Assembly: GCA_019056435.1 (NCBI GenBank) | Contig: CP077644.1 | Coordinates: 1-64,000, forward strand | DNA: 64,000 nucleotides | Source of the DNA: Stutzerimonas stutzeri | Lineage (GTDB): Bacteria; Pseudomonadota; Gammaproteobacteria; Pseudomonadales; Pseudomonadaceae | Direction of reading: 5' to 3' | In this document: positions 50,528-61,026 of the stretch, piece by piece | Position numbering within the stretch: the first letter of the stretch is position 1 | Layout: each line of letters begins with the position of its first letter | Notes under the pieces: model-generated | Told to the model about the DNA's origin: nothing | Database searches by the model: none | The model's input: the letters and a program-made list of their open reading frames with translations, nothing else | Translations under genes and position numbers: made by a program

Positions 50528-52477
50528 TCATGTTGTCAGGTTTCGGTGGCGAGGTCGGATGATCCGTCGCGACTCTTCATGATTCTGTGTATGACGGTGT
50601 ATCTGATTCTCACGCACCTGTTCGATGACCTCGGTCTCTATGTCGAGCACGGTGTCCTGATGGATGGTCCGTTGGGCGCGTCCTTGGCGTTTCTCTGTTG
50701 CCGCATCACTCGAATTCGCCGCAGATGACGAAGACGAGGATGAATCGTTTGAATTTTGGGCCTCATGATGTGTCGGTGACGTCGCGTCGTTTCGGGCTAC
50801 CGATTCATTGTGACGGTGGTCTGGTCTTGATGCGGCATCAATGGACCCGGTAACCGGTTCGATAGTCGACGAAGTAGGGATTGGAGATTGACTAGAACTT
50901 GAATGATCGTGAACCGACTCCGGTCTTTTCGTCTCCGATGAAGTTGTTTGATAGTCGGGTCCACGTTCGATATTTGATTCCGGATTCGTCGCATGGATTG
51001 ATTCTGGAGACGTGCGGTCCGACGCTTCGTTCACGTGTTGGGAACCGTGCACTTCAAGCTCGGTTTCTTGACCGTTGTTTGGTTGCGCAACGTCTTGCGG
51101 AATTGTCGGTTTATCTTGTTCAGGTTGAGTGCGACTGGCGGTTTGAGCGGTCTGACCGATACTATCTGGCTCGGTTTGTCTTTCGATGTCCGCTCTTTGT
51201 GGAGCTTGGTTCGCCGCACTAAGCGGTGAGGCGTTATGCGGCACGGTGTTTGAATCCATCCGCGTCGTCGCGGCCTCATGGAGCGATGGCATCTTTGGTG
51301 CGCCCTGCGCGGCACGCGCGACTTTCGAGACCGCGTGGGCACCGGCCGAGGTCACGCCTTTCCCGGCGGCATAGGCGCCGAGCGCGACACCCCAGCCCCG
51401 TTTGAGCCCGGCATCGATTCCGAACAGCCGCTCGACCATGTTCGGCCCGTCAATCAAGGCGACTGAGAAGGCGATGAGGGCGATCAGATAGGCGAACCCG
51501 TCCAACGTCTCCGCGAGATAGGCGGTCCCAATCGTGTACAGCTTGATGGAGACGAAGATCAGGATGATCACGAGGAACGTGTTCAAAATGCTTTGGATGA
51601 CCTTCTTCGTCTTTTGACCACTGTGCAGGTCGGCAGGTGCGACGAGAATCGCCAAAACATAGTTAAAGGCGAGCTCGAACGAGAGGCGCGCCAGTTTATA
51701 AGCGATCGAGAACAGCGTGAAGCCCATGATTCCGAGTGTCACGAAGATGGTCAACCAGTTCGGCTGATAGCGGTAGTAATATTGGTTGTTCCATTCGACG
51801 CCACCTTGGTCGAGTTTCGAGGTTCCCATCGTTTCACCATTCCAGGTTAGTTTGGACTGAGAGATTTGTTCGCCAGTACTTCCCAAGCGAAATTCATTAC
51901 TATCGAATACCTCGTTGATATCGATATTTCGTAAATGACTTTGAGGCAGAGAGTTCAAAGCCTCACCTTCCAAATCGGAAAAATCGTTTCGGTCATATTC
52001 AATCAAATCATGAATGTTTTCTCGTAAAATCTGATTTGATATCGATTCACCGGAAGAGTTTTCGCCAGAGTTTTGAGTTGTGAAATCAATCGCGGTATCA
52101 CTGAATTCACTTACTTGCGTCATCGTTGGAGATAATAGTCCGAGAATGAGCAACGTGATAAACAGATTGATTAAAAATCCTTCCCGATCAAATTTCTTTT
52201 GAAAAATGATGAGGTAACCCGTGAATAGGAAGCTAGCGGCTAAAAGAACGTACAAAAAAGGTTGAATCGTAGAAACGAATTCAACCACTTGAGAGTTATT
52301 AAAAAATGTTTTAGTTAGTAATATGCTGTCAGTCACTTTTTCAAGTCCATCAATTAATACTGCTAAGCCACGTATTAAAATCCAACCCATTGAGCGGAGG
52401 GCATCCAGTACCAATGTACTGAGACTAAGGATATCAGTGAACTCTTGTAGCTTGTTTACGATTTCGTTATCACCCAT
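50528..52477 (-). CDS. VirB6/TrbL-like polytopic membrane protein
   Basis: Intact, 649 residues. An N-terminal amphipathic region is followed by membrane segments FLYVLLAASFLFTGYLIIF, FLINLFITLLILGLL, TIFVTLGIMGFTLFSIAY, FELAFNYVLAILVAP, TFLVIILIFVSIKLY and AYLIALIAFSVALI, with a large soluble loop between the second and third. The last 230 residues are hydrophilic, Ser/Thr/Gln-rich and low-complexity. This matches VirB6/TrbL-type channel proteins with cytoplasmic tails in Gram-positive systems. Confidence 0.75.
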   Translation of the reverse strand: MGDNEIVNKLQEFTDILSLSTLVLDALRSMGWILIRGLAVLIDGLEKVTDSILLTKTFFNNSQVVEFVSTIQPFLYVLLAASFLFTGYLIIFQKKFDREGFLINLFITLLILGLLSPTMTQVSEFSDTAIDFTTQNSGENSSGESISNQILRENIHDLIEYDRNDFSDLEGEALNSLPQSHLRNIDINEVFDSNEFRLGSTGEQISQSKLTWNGETMGTSKLDQGGVEWNNQYYYRYQPNWLTIFVTLGIMGFTLFSIAYKLARLSFELAFNYVLAILVAPADLHSGQKTKKVIQSILNTFLVIILIFVSIKLYTIGTAYLAETLDGFAYLIALIAFSVALIDGPNMVERLFGIDAGLKRGWGVALGAYAAGKGVTSAGAHAVSKVARAAQGAPKMPSLHEAATTRMDSNTVPHNASPLSAANQAPQRADIERQTEPDSIGQTAQTASRTQPEQDKPTIPQDVAQPNNGQETELEVHGSQHVNEASDRTSPESIHATNPESNIERGPDYQTTSSETKRPESVHDHSSSSQSPIPTSSTIEPVTGSIDAASRPDHRHNESVARNDATSPTHHEAQNSNDSSSSSSSAANSSDAATEKRQGRAQRTIHQDTVLDIETEVIEQVRENQIHRHTQNHEESRRIIRPRHRNLTT

Positions 52478-52497
52478 AGAATCCCTCCATTCAGAGG

Positions 52498-52905
52498 CTA
52501 TTTAATGAAATTAGTGACTTGATCCTTTAATTCATCTTCTGTAAGGGCAGATACATTTAATTCACGACTGATTTCACCGTCAGTCATCTCGTACAATCTG
52601 CCACCTTTAAGTTCAGGATGTTCTTGGGTAGAACGTTCTTCAAAATCTTCCCCATTAGGCTGAAACGGATTGAATAAGAGAACGTCTTTCTTTTTTTCCG
52701 TGGCGACTTCTCGCACAGTATCAACGTAAGCCCCTTCATTACCTTGACTATCGCTGTCTACAAGAACGTATGCACTTTCTTGCTCAGTTTTAATATCTGC
52801 AATTTCTTCAACAGAAGTCGTAGAAAGATAATTCGAACTTTCGGCACCGCATGATGCTAAAAGTAACGAACTTCCGAGTAGGACACCAATCAAGATTTTC
52901 CTCAT
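52498..52905 (-). CDS. Lipoprotein of the transfer locus
   Basis: MRKILIGVLLGSSLLLASCG is a lipoprotein signal with lipobox LASC. The start at 52905 is chosen because GGAGGGG lies 8 nt upstream, although the frame stays open into the preceding gene. The mature part (AYVLVDSDSQGNEGAYVDTV, KKDVLLFNPFQPNGEDFEE, GRLYEMTDGEISRELNVSAL) resembles a thioredoxin-like alternation without a CxxC. 135 residues. It is probably surface-anchored and linked to the mating apparatus. Confidence 0.75.
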   Translation of the reverse strand: MRKILIGVLLGSSLLLASCGAESSNYLSTTSVEEIADIKTEQESAYVLVDSDSQGNEGAYVDTVREVATEKKKDVLLFNPFQPNGEDFEERSTQEHPELKGGRLYEMTDGEISRELNVSALTEDELKDQVTNFIK

Positions 52906-52921
52906 AACGTTTACCCCTCCG

Positions 52922-53160
52922 TCAGACGATTTTCCCTTTAGTAGATCCGCGATTTTCAGGTTGACGCGGAAGTCAAACTTATCTATTAGTGTAACAGTTT
53001 TTGGGGTGTCTGAGGTGTCGTCTTGATAGACGGTCAGAAAGCCATCAGTCGTCTGGATATTGAGCACGTCGCCCAGTTCGAGGCGGACGCGCGTTTCGAC
53101 GATCCTCGCGACGACACGTAATTCGTTCTGGATTCGCTTCTCTCTGGCACTCTCGGCCAT
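52922..53160 (-). CDS. Small protein between virD4 and the lipoprotein gene
   Basis: MAESAREKRIQNELRVVARIV starts 15 bp after the virD4 stop with AGAGGAGG upstream. The sequence continues LELGDVLNIQTTDGFLTVYQD and NLKIADLLKGK, a beta-rich small fold. In the given sequence it reads in frame into the lipoprotein; a one-base shift near 52935 would end it at TGA 52922, which I prefer. About 79 residues, family unknown. Confidence 0.5.
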
Positions 53161-53174
53161 GGGTTCGGCCTCCT

Positions 53175-55535
53175 CTACGGTGTACCTTGCTTCAGTTTCT
53201 CGAGTCGCTTCGCGATCATCGTGCTCAAAAGCTCTTCTGGCTGTCGGTGATGTCGTAAACTCCTAGGTTCAAGTTCGTCTCGAACTCGGGGAGGGACATC
53301 CCGCCGATGTCATGTCCTTCGAACATGGAGCTGAGGATGCTATCCTGCAACACATCACGTACCGTCAATGACTTGTCTTCTTGATTCGCTGGCGCGTTGC
53401 TTTCCGTCTCGTCTTCTTGCTTCGCGAAACGGATACGGATCTGTTCGAAGTCGAGACCGGCGTGACGGCATGGGATGTCGATGTCATGCAGGGAGCGATC
53501 CGTGTCAAAGTCGTCCGCCAGGTATTCGTAACGATATTTCATCGCCGTCTTGCCGCTCAGGAAGATCGGATACGACTGGATACGTCGTTTCTTCGTGTCC
53601 TGACGCTTGATGACACGGATGATGATCATCTCGCCCTCTTTGAGTCCCATGACCTCGGTCGCTGTCATGAGCCGACGGCCGTCCACGTTCTCCGTCTTCG
53701 ATTTCTTGAGCGAGAACGTTTGGCCGGATCGCGATTTCGTGACGATGGTCGCCTCACCGAGCTTCTTCGAAATCAGTTCTGCGGTCGACTCGTCTGCGGT
53801 CAATAGATAGTGCGTGTTCCCACAGTTGCCATCGATCGTCTTCCAGTCCCTCTCCGTACAGGTTCTCGAGTTGGGAGTAGGCCTGGATGATGAGATTGAA
53901 TCGCATGTTCCGGCCGAGGCAGACCGTGATGATATTGGCCATGCCCTCGATCGGCGGCATGTTGCCGAACTCATCGAGCAGGAAGACGACCTGACGTTCG
54001 CATTTACCCTGTTTTGTCTGCGAGGCGACCCGGGCGAGCGCCGTGTAAACCTGTTTGATGTAGAGCGACGCGATTACGTTGAAGGTCGGGTCATAGTCCG
54101 GGACGATGAGAAACACCGCCACGGGACGCATATGGTACATCACTTCGCGGATCTGTATCATCCCACCTATTGCGTAACGGAACCGTCCACTCTCCTCGTC
54201 ATGCGCTTCCAGCTTGATCGTCGCAGTGCTTGAATCGATTGTGATCTGAACGACGTCTCCAGTTTGAAGCCTCGACGTGTGATATACGATGAAGCCGCCG
54301 TCGTCGTCCGTCGTGAGCGCATGGGTCGTCCCGTCGGGGAATCTGACCGTGAGCCGTGTCAAAGGCTCACTCCGTCCGCCGATCCAGCGGTTGAATCCGA
54401 TGCGTCGCATGTCGAGCGAGTTCATCGACGTCAGCTTCCCGGTCCCGTTCAACGTGAAGATGCCGAGCTTCGCATTCGTATTGGCCAGGATACTTGCTCG
54501 TGTCTGGCCACCGGAGAAGTGGAGCGTCGCGAACTGAAGCCGGGCCGGGTGGTTCTCCGGGAAGCGCTGAAAGAACTCGTCGAGTGCGGAGATCTCCTGT
54601 CCTTGTCGCGTCACCACCGTCCGTGATCCTAAATCCGAGAGCATGAGCGCGACGTTGTACATGTTGATCTTCTCCGGCGTGTCCTTCGCCTCCTCACAGA
54701 GGCCGAGGATGAGCGCCGTACATAGGTCGATTGACGAGTTGGCCCAGAACGGGTCCCGTGCCTTCGGGTCATGGTACAACATGAAGGCGACCGAACGTGC
54801 ATACTGCTGGGCGAGCGAGTAGTTCTCTTCTAAAAACGCGTCAATTGTCAGCTGTAACAGGTTGTACGACATCGATTGGAGCGGGTTCATCAGGTTTAAC
54901 ACCTCGACCTGATAGCCGCGTTGTTCGAGCGTCTCCTTCGAAGCGGCGAAAAGCTCACCTTTCGGGTCGTTGATGATCAGGCTGGCCTGGTCACTTGCCC
55001 GGCTGTACAGATCGATCGTCGAGAAGACGAACGTCTCGCCTTTGCCGGATCGGGTCGTCCCGATGACGAGGTTGTTGACGGGCGAGTCATCGATGAACAG
55101 CTCGTTCTTGACCCGTCCGACGGGGACACCGCCCAATCCGTCATACCGTTTCTTCCGGTCGGGGACGCGACGGTACTGTTGCTTCAATTCATCGAATGAG
55201 GTGAAGCGGGCGCTCCCTTTCTGATTTTCTCGCATCCCGGAAGTTCAGCCATACCTTGCCGAACACGACCAGTCCGATGAACAGACTGAACGCCATCAGT
55301 CCGACCAAGACGGTCGAAGAGGGAAGACTCACCTCCAAGAACAAGGTGGGTGAGAGCGTCGGAATCATCGCCCCGGCCAACAGCCCGTCTTGTAATATCG
55401 GGGTCATGATTTGTCGAATGATGTTGTAGCCCCCGTTCAGCAGATAAAAATCCCGACCGGCAACACCAACAGGCAGAACAGGGCGGGGAAGATCAGACGT
55501 ATCGGGAATCGTGGTGACAGAGACTGAGTTCTCAA
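53175..55535 (-). CDS. virD4: VirD4-family type IV coupling protein (frameshifted)
   Basis: Links the relaxosome to the channel. TTG start near 55535; two N-terminal membrane segments (LIFPALFCLLVLPVGIFI, VLVGLMAFSLFIGLVVF). NNLVIGTTRSGKGETFVFST is Walker A, QVVFLLDEFGNMPPIEGMAN Walker B, and CLGRNMRFNLIIQAYSQL follows. Unusually, about 85 residues (WIGGRSEPLTRLTVRFPDG to IKLEAHDEESGRFRY), predicted beta-rich, are inserted before AVFLIVPDYDPTFN. Frame changes near 55445, 55240, 53850 and 53215. About 785 residues. Confidence 0.9.
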
Positions 55536-55549
55536 TTATTTCACCTACC

Positions 55550-56650
55550 TTAATCTGAATAAAGAATCATTTGTAACTCAACTTCTTCAGTAGCGATAGC
55601 GGCTTGAATCTTCTCACGGGCCGAAGTGTCCTTGCTAGAGGTTTTCTTCAGTTTCTCGTTTAGTTCATCTATAGTAACCGTAATGTCTTGGTACGTGTCG
55701 ATTTTTTCTTGTACGTTAGGGTCGTTCGTCTTGGACGCCCAATCGTTCGCAACCTCGATGTCCCCGAGGTAGAGATAGGCGGTCACTTTCGCCGAGACGC
55801 GGGGAGCAGTCCATTCTACAATTTCCGTTTTGGCCACGGTCTCATGATCACGTTCCAGTGTGGCGATATCGAACGCGCCCTCATCGGTCGGATGTGACGC
55901 TTGGAAGTCCTGGAGCCGTTCCAATTTCTCCTGATCGGATGGATCGAGCCCGGCCAGCTTCGTCTCGATCAGGATGGGGTCATCCGTGAGCTCGAGCGCT
56001 TTCTGGTCTTCTCGTTCTGCGAGATAGAGGTCGACCAATAGGGAATCCTCTTCCTCGGACCGGTCTTTTCGTTCCAGTAAATCGATTAGTGAGGATTCCT
56101 GACCTTGGAGCGCCTGGTCGTAAGCGTCTAGCCACACCTGTTCGCCCCCGGTTACCTGTTCGGCGTGCGCCTCTTTATCGATGAACCATTGCGCGGCAGT
56201 GAAGAATGAGGTGAAGAGAATCCCGGCCGTGGCCGCCCCGTAGATGAGGCGGCGTTGCAGGCGGGTCAGCCGTGACTGATAGGTCGACGAGACAGTTGTG
56301 ATTGGTTTAACGGACGGGCGCTTATAGTCGTCCGGTGTCTCGGCCTCGATCTCGTCGAGGAGCCACATCTTCTTCGCGTTATCCTCTTTCTTCGTCCGGA
56401 TTCGTTGCACGCGGTCCTTCACTTGATGGTACAGGTTCGGATAGGTGCCTTCAGTTCCGAACGTGAACGTCCCTCGATAGAGCAGTTCGTCTTTCTGGTC
56501 GAACAGCCGGAAGTCACCGGAACAGCTCGTCCCTTCCTCGCTAAGGGCCTGATGCAGGTCATGGGTTGCGATGACCGCCTCGGCGAAGGTGAGCCGTTCA
56601 TAGTTCTGGATCCGTGTGTCCGGCACGTCGGTGAATCGTACAAACAGCAT
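55550..56650 (-). CDS. Single-pass membrane protein of the transfer locus, unknown family
   Basis: Intact, 366 residues. An N-terminal soluble domain (FTDVPDTRIQNYERLTFAEA, LYRGTFTFGTEGTYPNLYHQ) is followed by one membrane segment (LIYGAATAGILFTSFFTAAQW) and an acidic C-terminal helical domain with TPR-like alternation (SSLIDLLERKDRSEEEDSLL, DQEKLERLQDFQASH). The layout resembles EssB/YukC proteins of type VII secretion, but homology is not shown. Its place between virD4 and the pilin gene suggests a structural channel part. Confidence 0.6.
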   Translation of the reverse strand: MLFVRFTDVPDTRIQNYERLTFAEAVIATHDLHQALSEEGTSCSGDFRLFDQKDELLYRGTFTFGTEGTYPNLYHQVKDRVQRIRTKKEDNAKKMWLLDEIEAETPDDYKRPSVKPITTVSSTYQSRLTRLQRRLIYGAATAGILFTSFFTAAQWFIDKEAHAEQVTGGEQVWLDAYDQALQGQESSLIDLLERKDRSEEEDSLLVDLYLAEREDQKALELTDDPILIETKLAGLDPSDQEKLERLQDFQASHPTDEGAFDIATLERDHETVAKTEIVEWTAPRVSAKVTAYLYLGDIEVANDWASKTNDPNVQEKIDTYQDITVTIDELNEKLKKTSSKDTSAREKIQAAIATEEVELQMILYSD

Positions 56651-56717
56651 CTCGTTCCTCCTCTCGTTTCAAGCAACAAAAAAAAGCCTTCCGATTGGAA
56701 CGCTGCGTGCGTGTGCA

Positions 56718-56941
56718 TTAGAATTTGATGTTCTGGTCGACCATCTCGGCGAGCGTGAACGCGCCCATGACGATGATCAGTCCGACGGCGCCCCCGACGA
56801 GCCAACCGACGGCCTTCGAGCGGCCACGATCCCCGCCGAAGATGAAGTAGAAGCCCCGATCGCGAAGGCGATGGCCGCGGCGATGACGGCGAGTCCCTGG
56901 AAGAACTGAAGCAAGCTGAGCCCTGTCTCATTGAGTCCCAT
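56718..56941 (-). CDS. VirB2-like pilin or small membrane subunit (frameshifted)
   Basis: MGLNETGLSLLQFFQGLAVI leads to two hydrophobic helices (AVIAAAIAFAIGGFYFIFGG and VGWLVGGAVGLIIVMGAFTL) separated by the short basic loop DRGRSK, after a frame change near 56850. About 74 residues. Size and two-helix hairpin with small residues match VirB2/TrbC-type pilins and the small membrane proteins of Gram-positive transfer operons. Confidence 0.65.
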
Positions 56942-56953
56942 GTCGTTCCCTCC

Positions 56954-57136
56954 TTAGTCCTGGTGCGCCGGCGACTTGAAGCTGAGCTTCGCCTCGAGCG
57001 CCTCCAAAATGAGTTCCTGGTTGTCCTGGATGACCTGTTGATGTTGCTCGTCGAGCCACTCCTCGTAGTCCTTTCCACGGATGCGTAAGAGTTTCTCGGC
57101 GAAGCTACGGTTCTGTTTCTGTTCCTTTGATGCCAC
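56954..57136 (-). CDS. Small charged protein of the transfer locus
   Basis: The GTG at 57136 (VASKEQKQNRSFAEKL) is preferred over 57145 because of its distance to AAGGAAG. About 60 residues: LLRIRGKDYEEWLDEQHQQV and ILEALEAKLSFKSPAHQD, helical and charged. First gene of the long transfer operon. Family not recognised. Confidence 0.5.
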   Translation of the reverse strand: MASKEQKQNRSFAEKLLRIRGKDYEEWLDEQHQQVIQDNQELILEALEAKLSFKSPAHQD

Positions 57137-57145
57137 AGTACACAC

Positions 57146-57432
57146 TTCCTTCCCTTGATCTCGTGATGTGCGAAGACATCATTAAGGACAGTCGGATTCG
57201 GTGCGGTGGGTTTCTAGCCGTTTCCCCACGAACTCCGCTCCTCATGAATCTAAAGAGCTGTACAGGGTTTTTCGATGACCCGGAACGATGCGGTGACCTT
57301 GTGGCGAGTTTTAGGCGACTCTCGCCGAACCATCTGTGCGTAAATCCCGCTCACCCGGTCACTGATGAGGGACACGCCGGTATGTGATTGGAGGAGACCA
57401 TCCTTAAGGATGTGCTGCTGCGCCGGTGTCGG
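57146..57432. other. Leader region of the transfer operon
   Basis: About 290 bp between the XRE regulator and the small charged protein. A minus-strand frame (SDRVSGIYAQMVRRESPKTR) is open but has no good start; I do not call a gene. It probably contains the transfer operon promoter. Confidence 0.4.
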
Positions 57433-57918
57433 TTATTGTCGAACGTTTTTCCGTTTCTTGACGTGGACGAGCTCGTCGTCCGGGTTCTTCCGTTTGGCGA
57501 GCACGTGGGCATCGCTGACGACGGTACGGATCCGGTAATAGAGTTGTGTCAGTTCTACCGCCTCTCCGCTTCCTTTTTCGATGCCGATGAAGCCGTGTAA
57601 CTCGTACGTCTTCCCGTCGAATGTGCGGACCGAGTCGGCCTGCGGCTCCTTCAAGTCGAACCGACGGCGCTCGAGCTTGGTGACGGAACTTTTTGCCCCG
57701 TATCCGAAGTCGATGGCGTCCCACGGGACCGTCGCGAGCGTGTGCCCGAACGCACGGGCCAGATGATCGATGTCCGCGATCGACGGCACCGAGCGGTTCT
57801 GTTCATACTGGCTGATGGCGGGCTGTGAGATCTCCCCGAGTGTCTTCTCGGATAGTTCAACCTGTGACCAGCCCGAGAGCCGGCGGTTCTCCTTCAACCA
57901 CTCCCCGAATCGATACAT
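57433..57918 (-). CDS. XRE-family transcriptional regulator
   Basis: Intact, 161 residues. FGEWLKENRRLSGWSQVELSE and ISQPAISQYEQNRSVPSIAD form a Cro/C1-type helix-turn-helix. The C-terminal part (FDGKTYELHGFIGIEKGSGE, VELTQLYYRIRTVVSDAHVL) is beta-rich, of unknown type. AAAGGGGAAGG precedes the ATG. As the first gene on the transfer strand it is the likely regulator of conjugation. Confidence 0.85.
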   Translation of the reverse strand: MYRFGEWLKENRRLSGWSQVELSEKTLGEISQPAISQYEQNRSVPSIADIDHLARAFGHTLATVPWDAIDFGYGAKSSVTKLERRRFDLKEPQADSVRTFDGKTYELHGFIGIEKGSGEAVELTQLYYRIRTVVSDAHVLAKRKNPDDELVHVKKRKNVRQ

Positions 57919-58253
57919 AAGCCTTCCCCTTTCTGTAAACTAGAGCGGCGACCAAACAGATGTTTCCTTTTGTTGGTTCCAATATAACAGGATTAGGTCC
58001 AAAATCATCAGTTTTCTGATATGTCAGAAATTTTACATTTGGCGGTTCTTGTCGAATCCTTTCTGCGCAAGGGTTTTTAGGCAACAGAAACTCAATATCT
58101 TTTGTTTTGTAGCACAATTGTAAAAAAATAACGCTTTTAATATAGAAAATGATGACAAATACTTCGATTTCAAGAGATTGTGGTAGGGTAGAGGAATAGA
58201 CAGATCCGTAAAGAATAAGGATAAATAGAGTACTTTGATCGTGAGGTGAGCAA
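57919..58253. other. Divergent promoter region between two XRE regulators
   Basis: 335 bp, AT-rich. CTGATATGTCAG near 58016-58027 is a short palindrome that could be an operator. No supported gene; the long minus-strand frame here lacks protein character. Confidence 0.45.
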
Positions 58254-58496
58254 GTGGAATTGAACGAGGCAATTATTGAGCGGATGAAAGAACTGGTGCT
58301 GACCGTAACATGACCATCCATCAAGTCATTCAAAAAGGTGGATTGAATCAAGCAACAATTTCAGAGTTGATGAGTGGCCGCACAAAGCATCCAAAAGTAA
58401 GTACGATACAGAAGTTTTGTAAAGGGCTTGAGATTACCCTGAATGATTTTTTGCTGATGAACGTTTTCAATAATACAAAAAGAGCAGAAATCAATA
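58254..58496 (+). pseudogene. XRE-family regulator, frameshifted and cut at its 3-prime end
   Basis: GTG at 58254 with AGGTGAG upstream. VELNEAIIERMKELVADRN, then IHQVIQKGGLNQATISELMSG and HPKVSTIQKFCKGLEITLND, is a compact Cro/C1-type HTH protein. A frame change near 58298. The last native residues are near NVFNN; IS3-family DNA begins at 58497 and supplies a foreign tail. The HTH itself is complete, so DNA binding may remain. Confidence 0.75.
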
Positions 58497-58590
58497 TGAA
58501 CTGCTCCCCGTCAAGTAGACAGGGAAAATAATGAAAATCAGATTAGGCGGCTTGAGACCTGTATTAGACAGGCCTCGAGTTATTTTGTCA
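58497..58590 (-). mobile_element. IS3-family right-end remnant
   Basis: TGAACTGCTCCCCGTCAAG starts at 58497, the same terminal repeat as at 14947 but inverted. The minus strand then reads YRSQAA and stop, the last codons of OrfB. The rest of the IS is missing; beyond it the sequence is more diverged than at 14807. Confidence 0.75.
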
Positions 58591-58602
58591 TTTCTGGAGA
58601 CA

Positions 58603-58762
<160 letters not shown>

Positions 58763-58800
58763 CTATTTTCTCCTCTTTTTCTAAGCAAAAAGCCTAGAAA

Positions 58801-58838
58801 AAAGAGCTCGGGCATATTGTATGTTCCGAACTCTTTTT
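58801..58838 (-). terminator. Terminator between the hydrolase gene and glpK stub
   Basis: AAAGAG-TCGG and CCGA-CTCTTT pair around about 14 nt, with T and A runs on either side. It lies just after the stop of the gene ending at 58850 and before the glpK stub, so it could also act as an antitermination target. Confidence 0.7.
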
Positions 58839-58849
58839 ATCTTATTCGG

Positions 58850-60870
58850 TTAAAGAATCGTGTGAAGGGCTGTGTTAGCTATCGTAATCATAGTAAACAA
58901 AATAGTGTTAAGGAATGTTCCGACGTATACATTTCCTGTTCTTCTGTAAAAATAACGATTGTAGACAGCACGAATCAAGAGTACCGGAACAAGCCCGATT
59001 ACAATGATTGATGAAAGTGACTCAGCAGGATACCCTGCTGTGCCTGTGATAAAGAGCAAACCATAATGGTAAACCAAATACAGAATCAGACCTCCGATAA
59101 AGTGGAGTATCGAAACGACATATCCTTTCAAACCGTCATATGCGCGGCTGGCTGTATTAAGGTTTACAGACAAACCGACAATGAAGTAATAAATAAAGAA
59201 CAATGGAGCGTAGCGAAGAAGAGCCCAAACATGCTGATCTTCAAATGTTTTCACAGCAAAAGTCCAGAGACGGAAATCCACTTTGAAGAGTGCGTCCACC
59301 AAATAAAGCACACCATAGCCTATCAGCACCGCAACAATCGCTGTCACTATCGCGGAAATAATCGTTTTGATTCCAGCTTTGACCCCGTAATGCGAAAGGG
59401 TCGCCCCTTCTTCTTTTCTGGAGACATAATGGTAACCAATCAGAATCATCAGCGTCACGATTGCTACATTAATCGCCCAATAAACAATCGGGTTGACAGT
59501 CGGAGCGCCAAACAATTCTGTTGTCGCAAAGAAACGTTCTTGTTCATGTAAATAAACATATTGAATAATGCTCAGAACAAGCATCAGACCTGCACCGACT
59601 TTTAATGTCTTACCTGCGTTCTTAACGAAACCTAATATCAAGATCAGCGCTGAGAATCCAATTGTAATCATACTGATTTGACGCAAAGCAACCGCATACC
59701 CGATTCGTCTCCGCTATATAGTGCTGCAAAGAAAAGAGCTGGGTACAGTACTCCGACGACCAGTAAAATGTAGCCTGCCAATTTTGCGCCATTTGTTTTT
59801 GGCGCCGAAAGAGCGCCGGGCGTTCCGTATAGACCCAATTGAAGAATGGAAGTTTTATCAATAAACTAATAACAGGAATAAACAAAAGGAAAAAGCCGAT
59901 TAATGCAACAAACGATAACCATTCTTTCCACATCCATGTTTGTCCATCTTCCCCAATGGATACCAGATCGTTGTATTCTGCAAATGCCATATCATAGAAA
60001 TTAATTGCGTGTCCTGTAGACTGTTTAGAGAAATGATTCCATGGGTGAGTTTCGCTTGGTTGGTAAATGACGCGCTGGCCGCCTTCCACTTCGTAAACTT
60101 CACCTGCTTGCGCTGTTTTACGCCCGCCAAGGAAACCTAATCCTTCCGGAGTGCCCACATAATCTTTTTTCACCACTGACTGCCCAGCAGCAGTGGCCGC
60201 CGCATCGAAGAAGAATTCATCATAGATTCCTGCGATTTTCCCTGAAAAGCGCGGTCCATAAGAATTGTTAATTTCTTCATCTGTGTAGCCGAGTGCTTTC
60301 AGCCATTGATAATCAGAACCCATGGTCAATGAGCTGTTGATTTTACGAATTCCTGAGTTCTGGAAATCCAGTTCATCCAGCATTACTGCATGCGTAGACG
60401 AGAAACCTCCCATCGAGTGGCCTGATACTGCGATAATTCCATTGCCTTCTTCATCTTTTAATACGTAATCCTGTTCATACATATACTGTACCGCATCATA
60501 AATCGCATGCGGCCAGAAAGAGAAGAAAGGAACAGGTTTTTCCATCGTTCCTGTCGAATGTCCATGGTCATACTGATCGAGCGCTAAAACGACATAGCCT
60601 CGCTTTGACATTTCAATTGCCTGGGCATCTTGCATTTCCGCAGAGTTTAAATAGCCATGTGTAGTAATCAATGTCGGTCGTGCCTCGTTATCGGCTCCCT
60701 CCGGTTTATAAAGCAAACCGGAAAGTTCTCCACGTTCAGTGTCGAAATAAATTCGCGATACATCAACTTCTCCGCCTGAGCTATTAAAGTGGGCAGTTGC
60801 TTGCACTCCCGGCCAATATCAGTAATACTGCAATAATCAATAAGATGAGTGGCTTTTTCAACTGTTTCAT
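58850..60870 (-). CDS. Membrane alpha/beta hydrolase (frameshifted)
   Basis: Start at 60870 with AAAGGGG upstream. One N-terminal membrane segment (PLILLIIAVLLILAG), then an alpha/beta hydrolase: TLITTHGYLNSAE (oxyanion region), VVLALDQYDHGHSTG, IIAVSGHSMGGFSSTHAVM with the nucleophile Ser, and ETHPWNHFSKQSTGHAINF near the His. The C-terminal 330 residues hold about eight membrane helices (for example LIGFFLLFIPVISLLI, IISAIVTAIVAVLIGYGVLY). Frame changes near 60805 and 59690. About 670 residues. Substrate unknown. It lies between glpP and the glpK stub. Confidence 0.8.
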
Positions 60871-60978
60871 ATTATTCCCCTTTTTATTTATGTAGTATAA
60901 TTCTGAGTTTACCGAAAAACCCTTTGTTTGGCGTATGTTTCCCTCCTATAGTTTAAGATTCTCATGCTAAAGCAAAAA

Positions 60979-61026
60979 AGACACATCAAATACCTTTGAG
61001 TTATGCCCAAAGTACTTAATGTGTCT
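60979..61026 (-). promoter_or_regulatory. Leader hairpin between glpP and the hydrolase gene
   Basis: AGACACAT pairs with ATGTGTCT, with an inner stem CTTTG/CAAAG; on the minus strand a run of T follows (TCTTTTTTGCT). It is a transcription terminator placed in the leader of the hydrolase gene, where GlpP-type antiterminators act in glycerol operons. Confidence 0.65.

Noticed and set aside
52498..53160. Single 220-residue protein with an internal signal peptide
   Set aside because: A lipoprotein signal with its own ribosome site begins at residue 86; two genes joined by an indel are more likely.
57857..58351. 164-residue minus-strand frame between the two XRE genes
   Set aside because: It crosses a promoter region, lacks a ribosome site and has no domain-like character.
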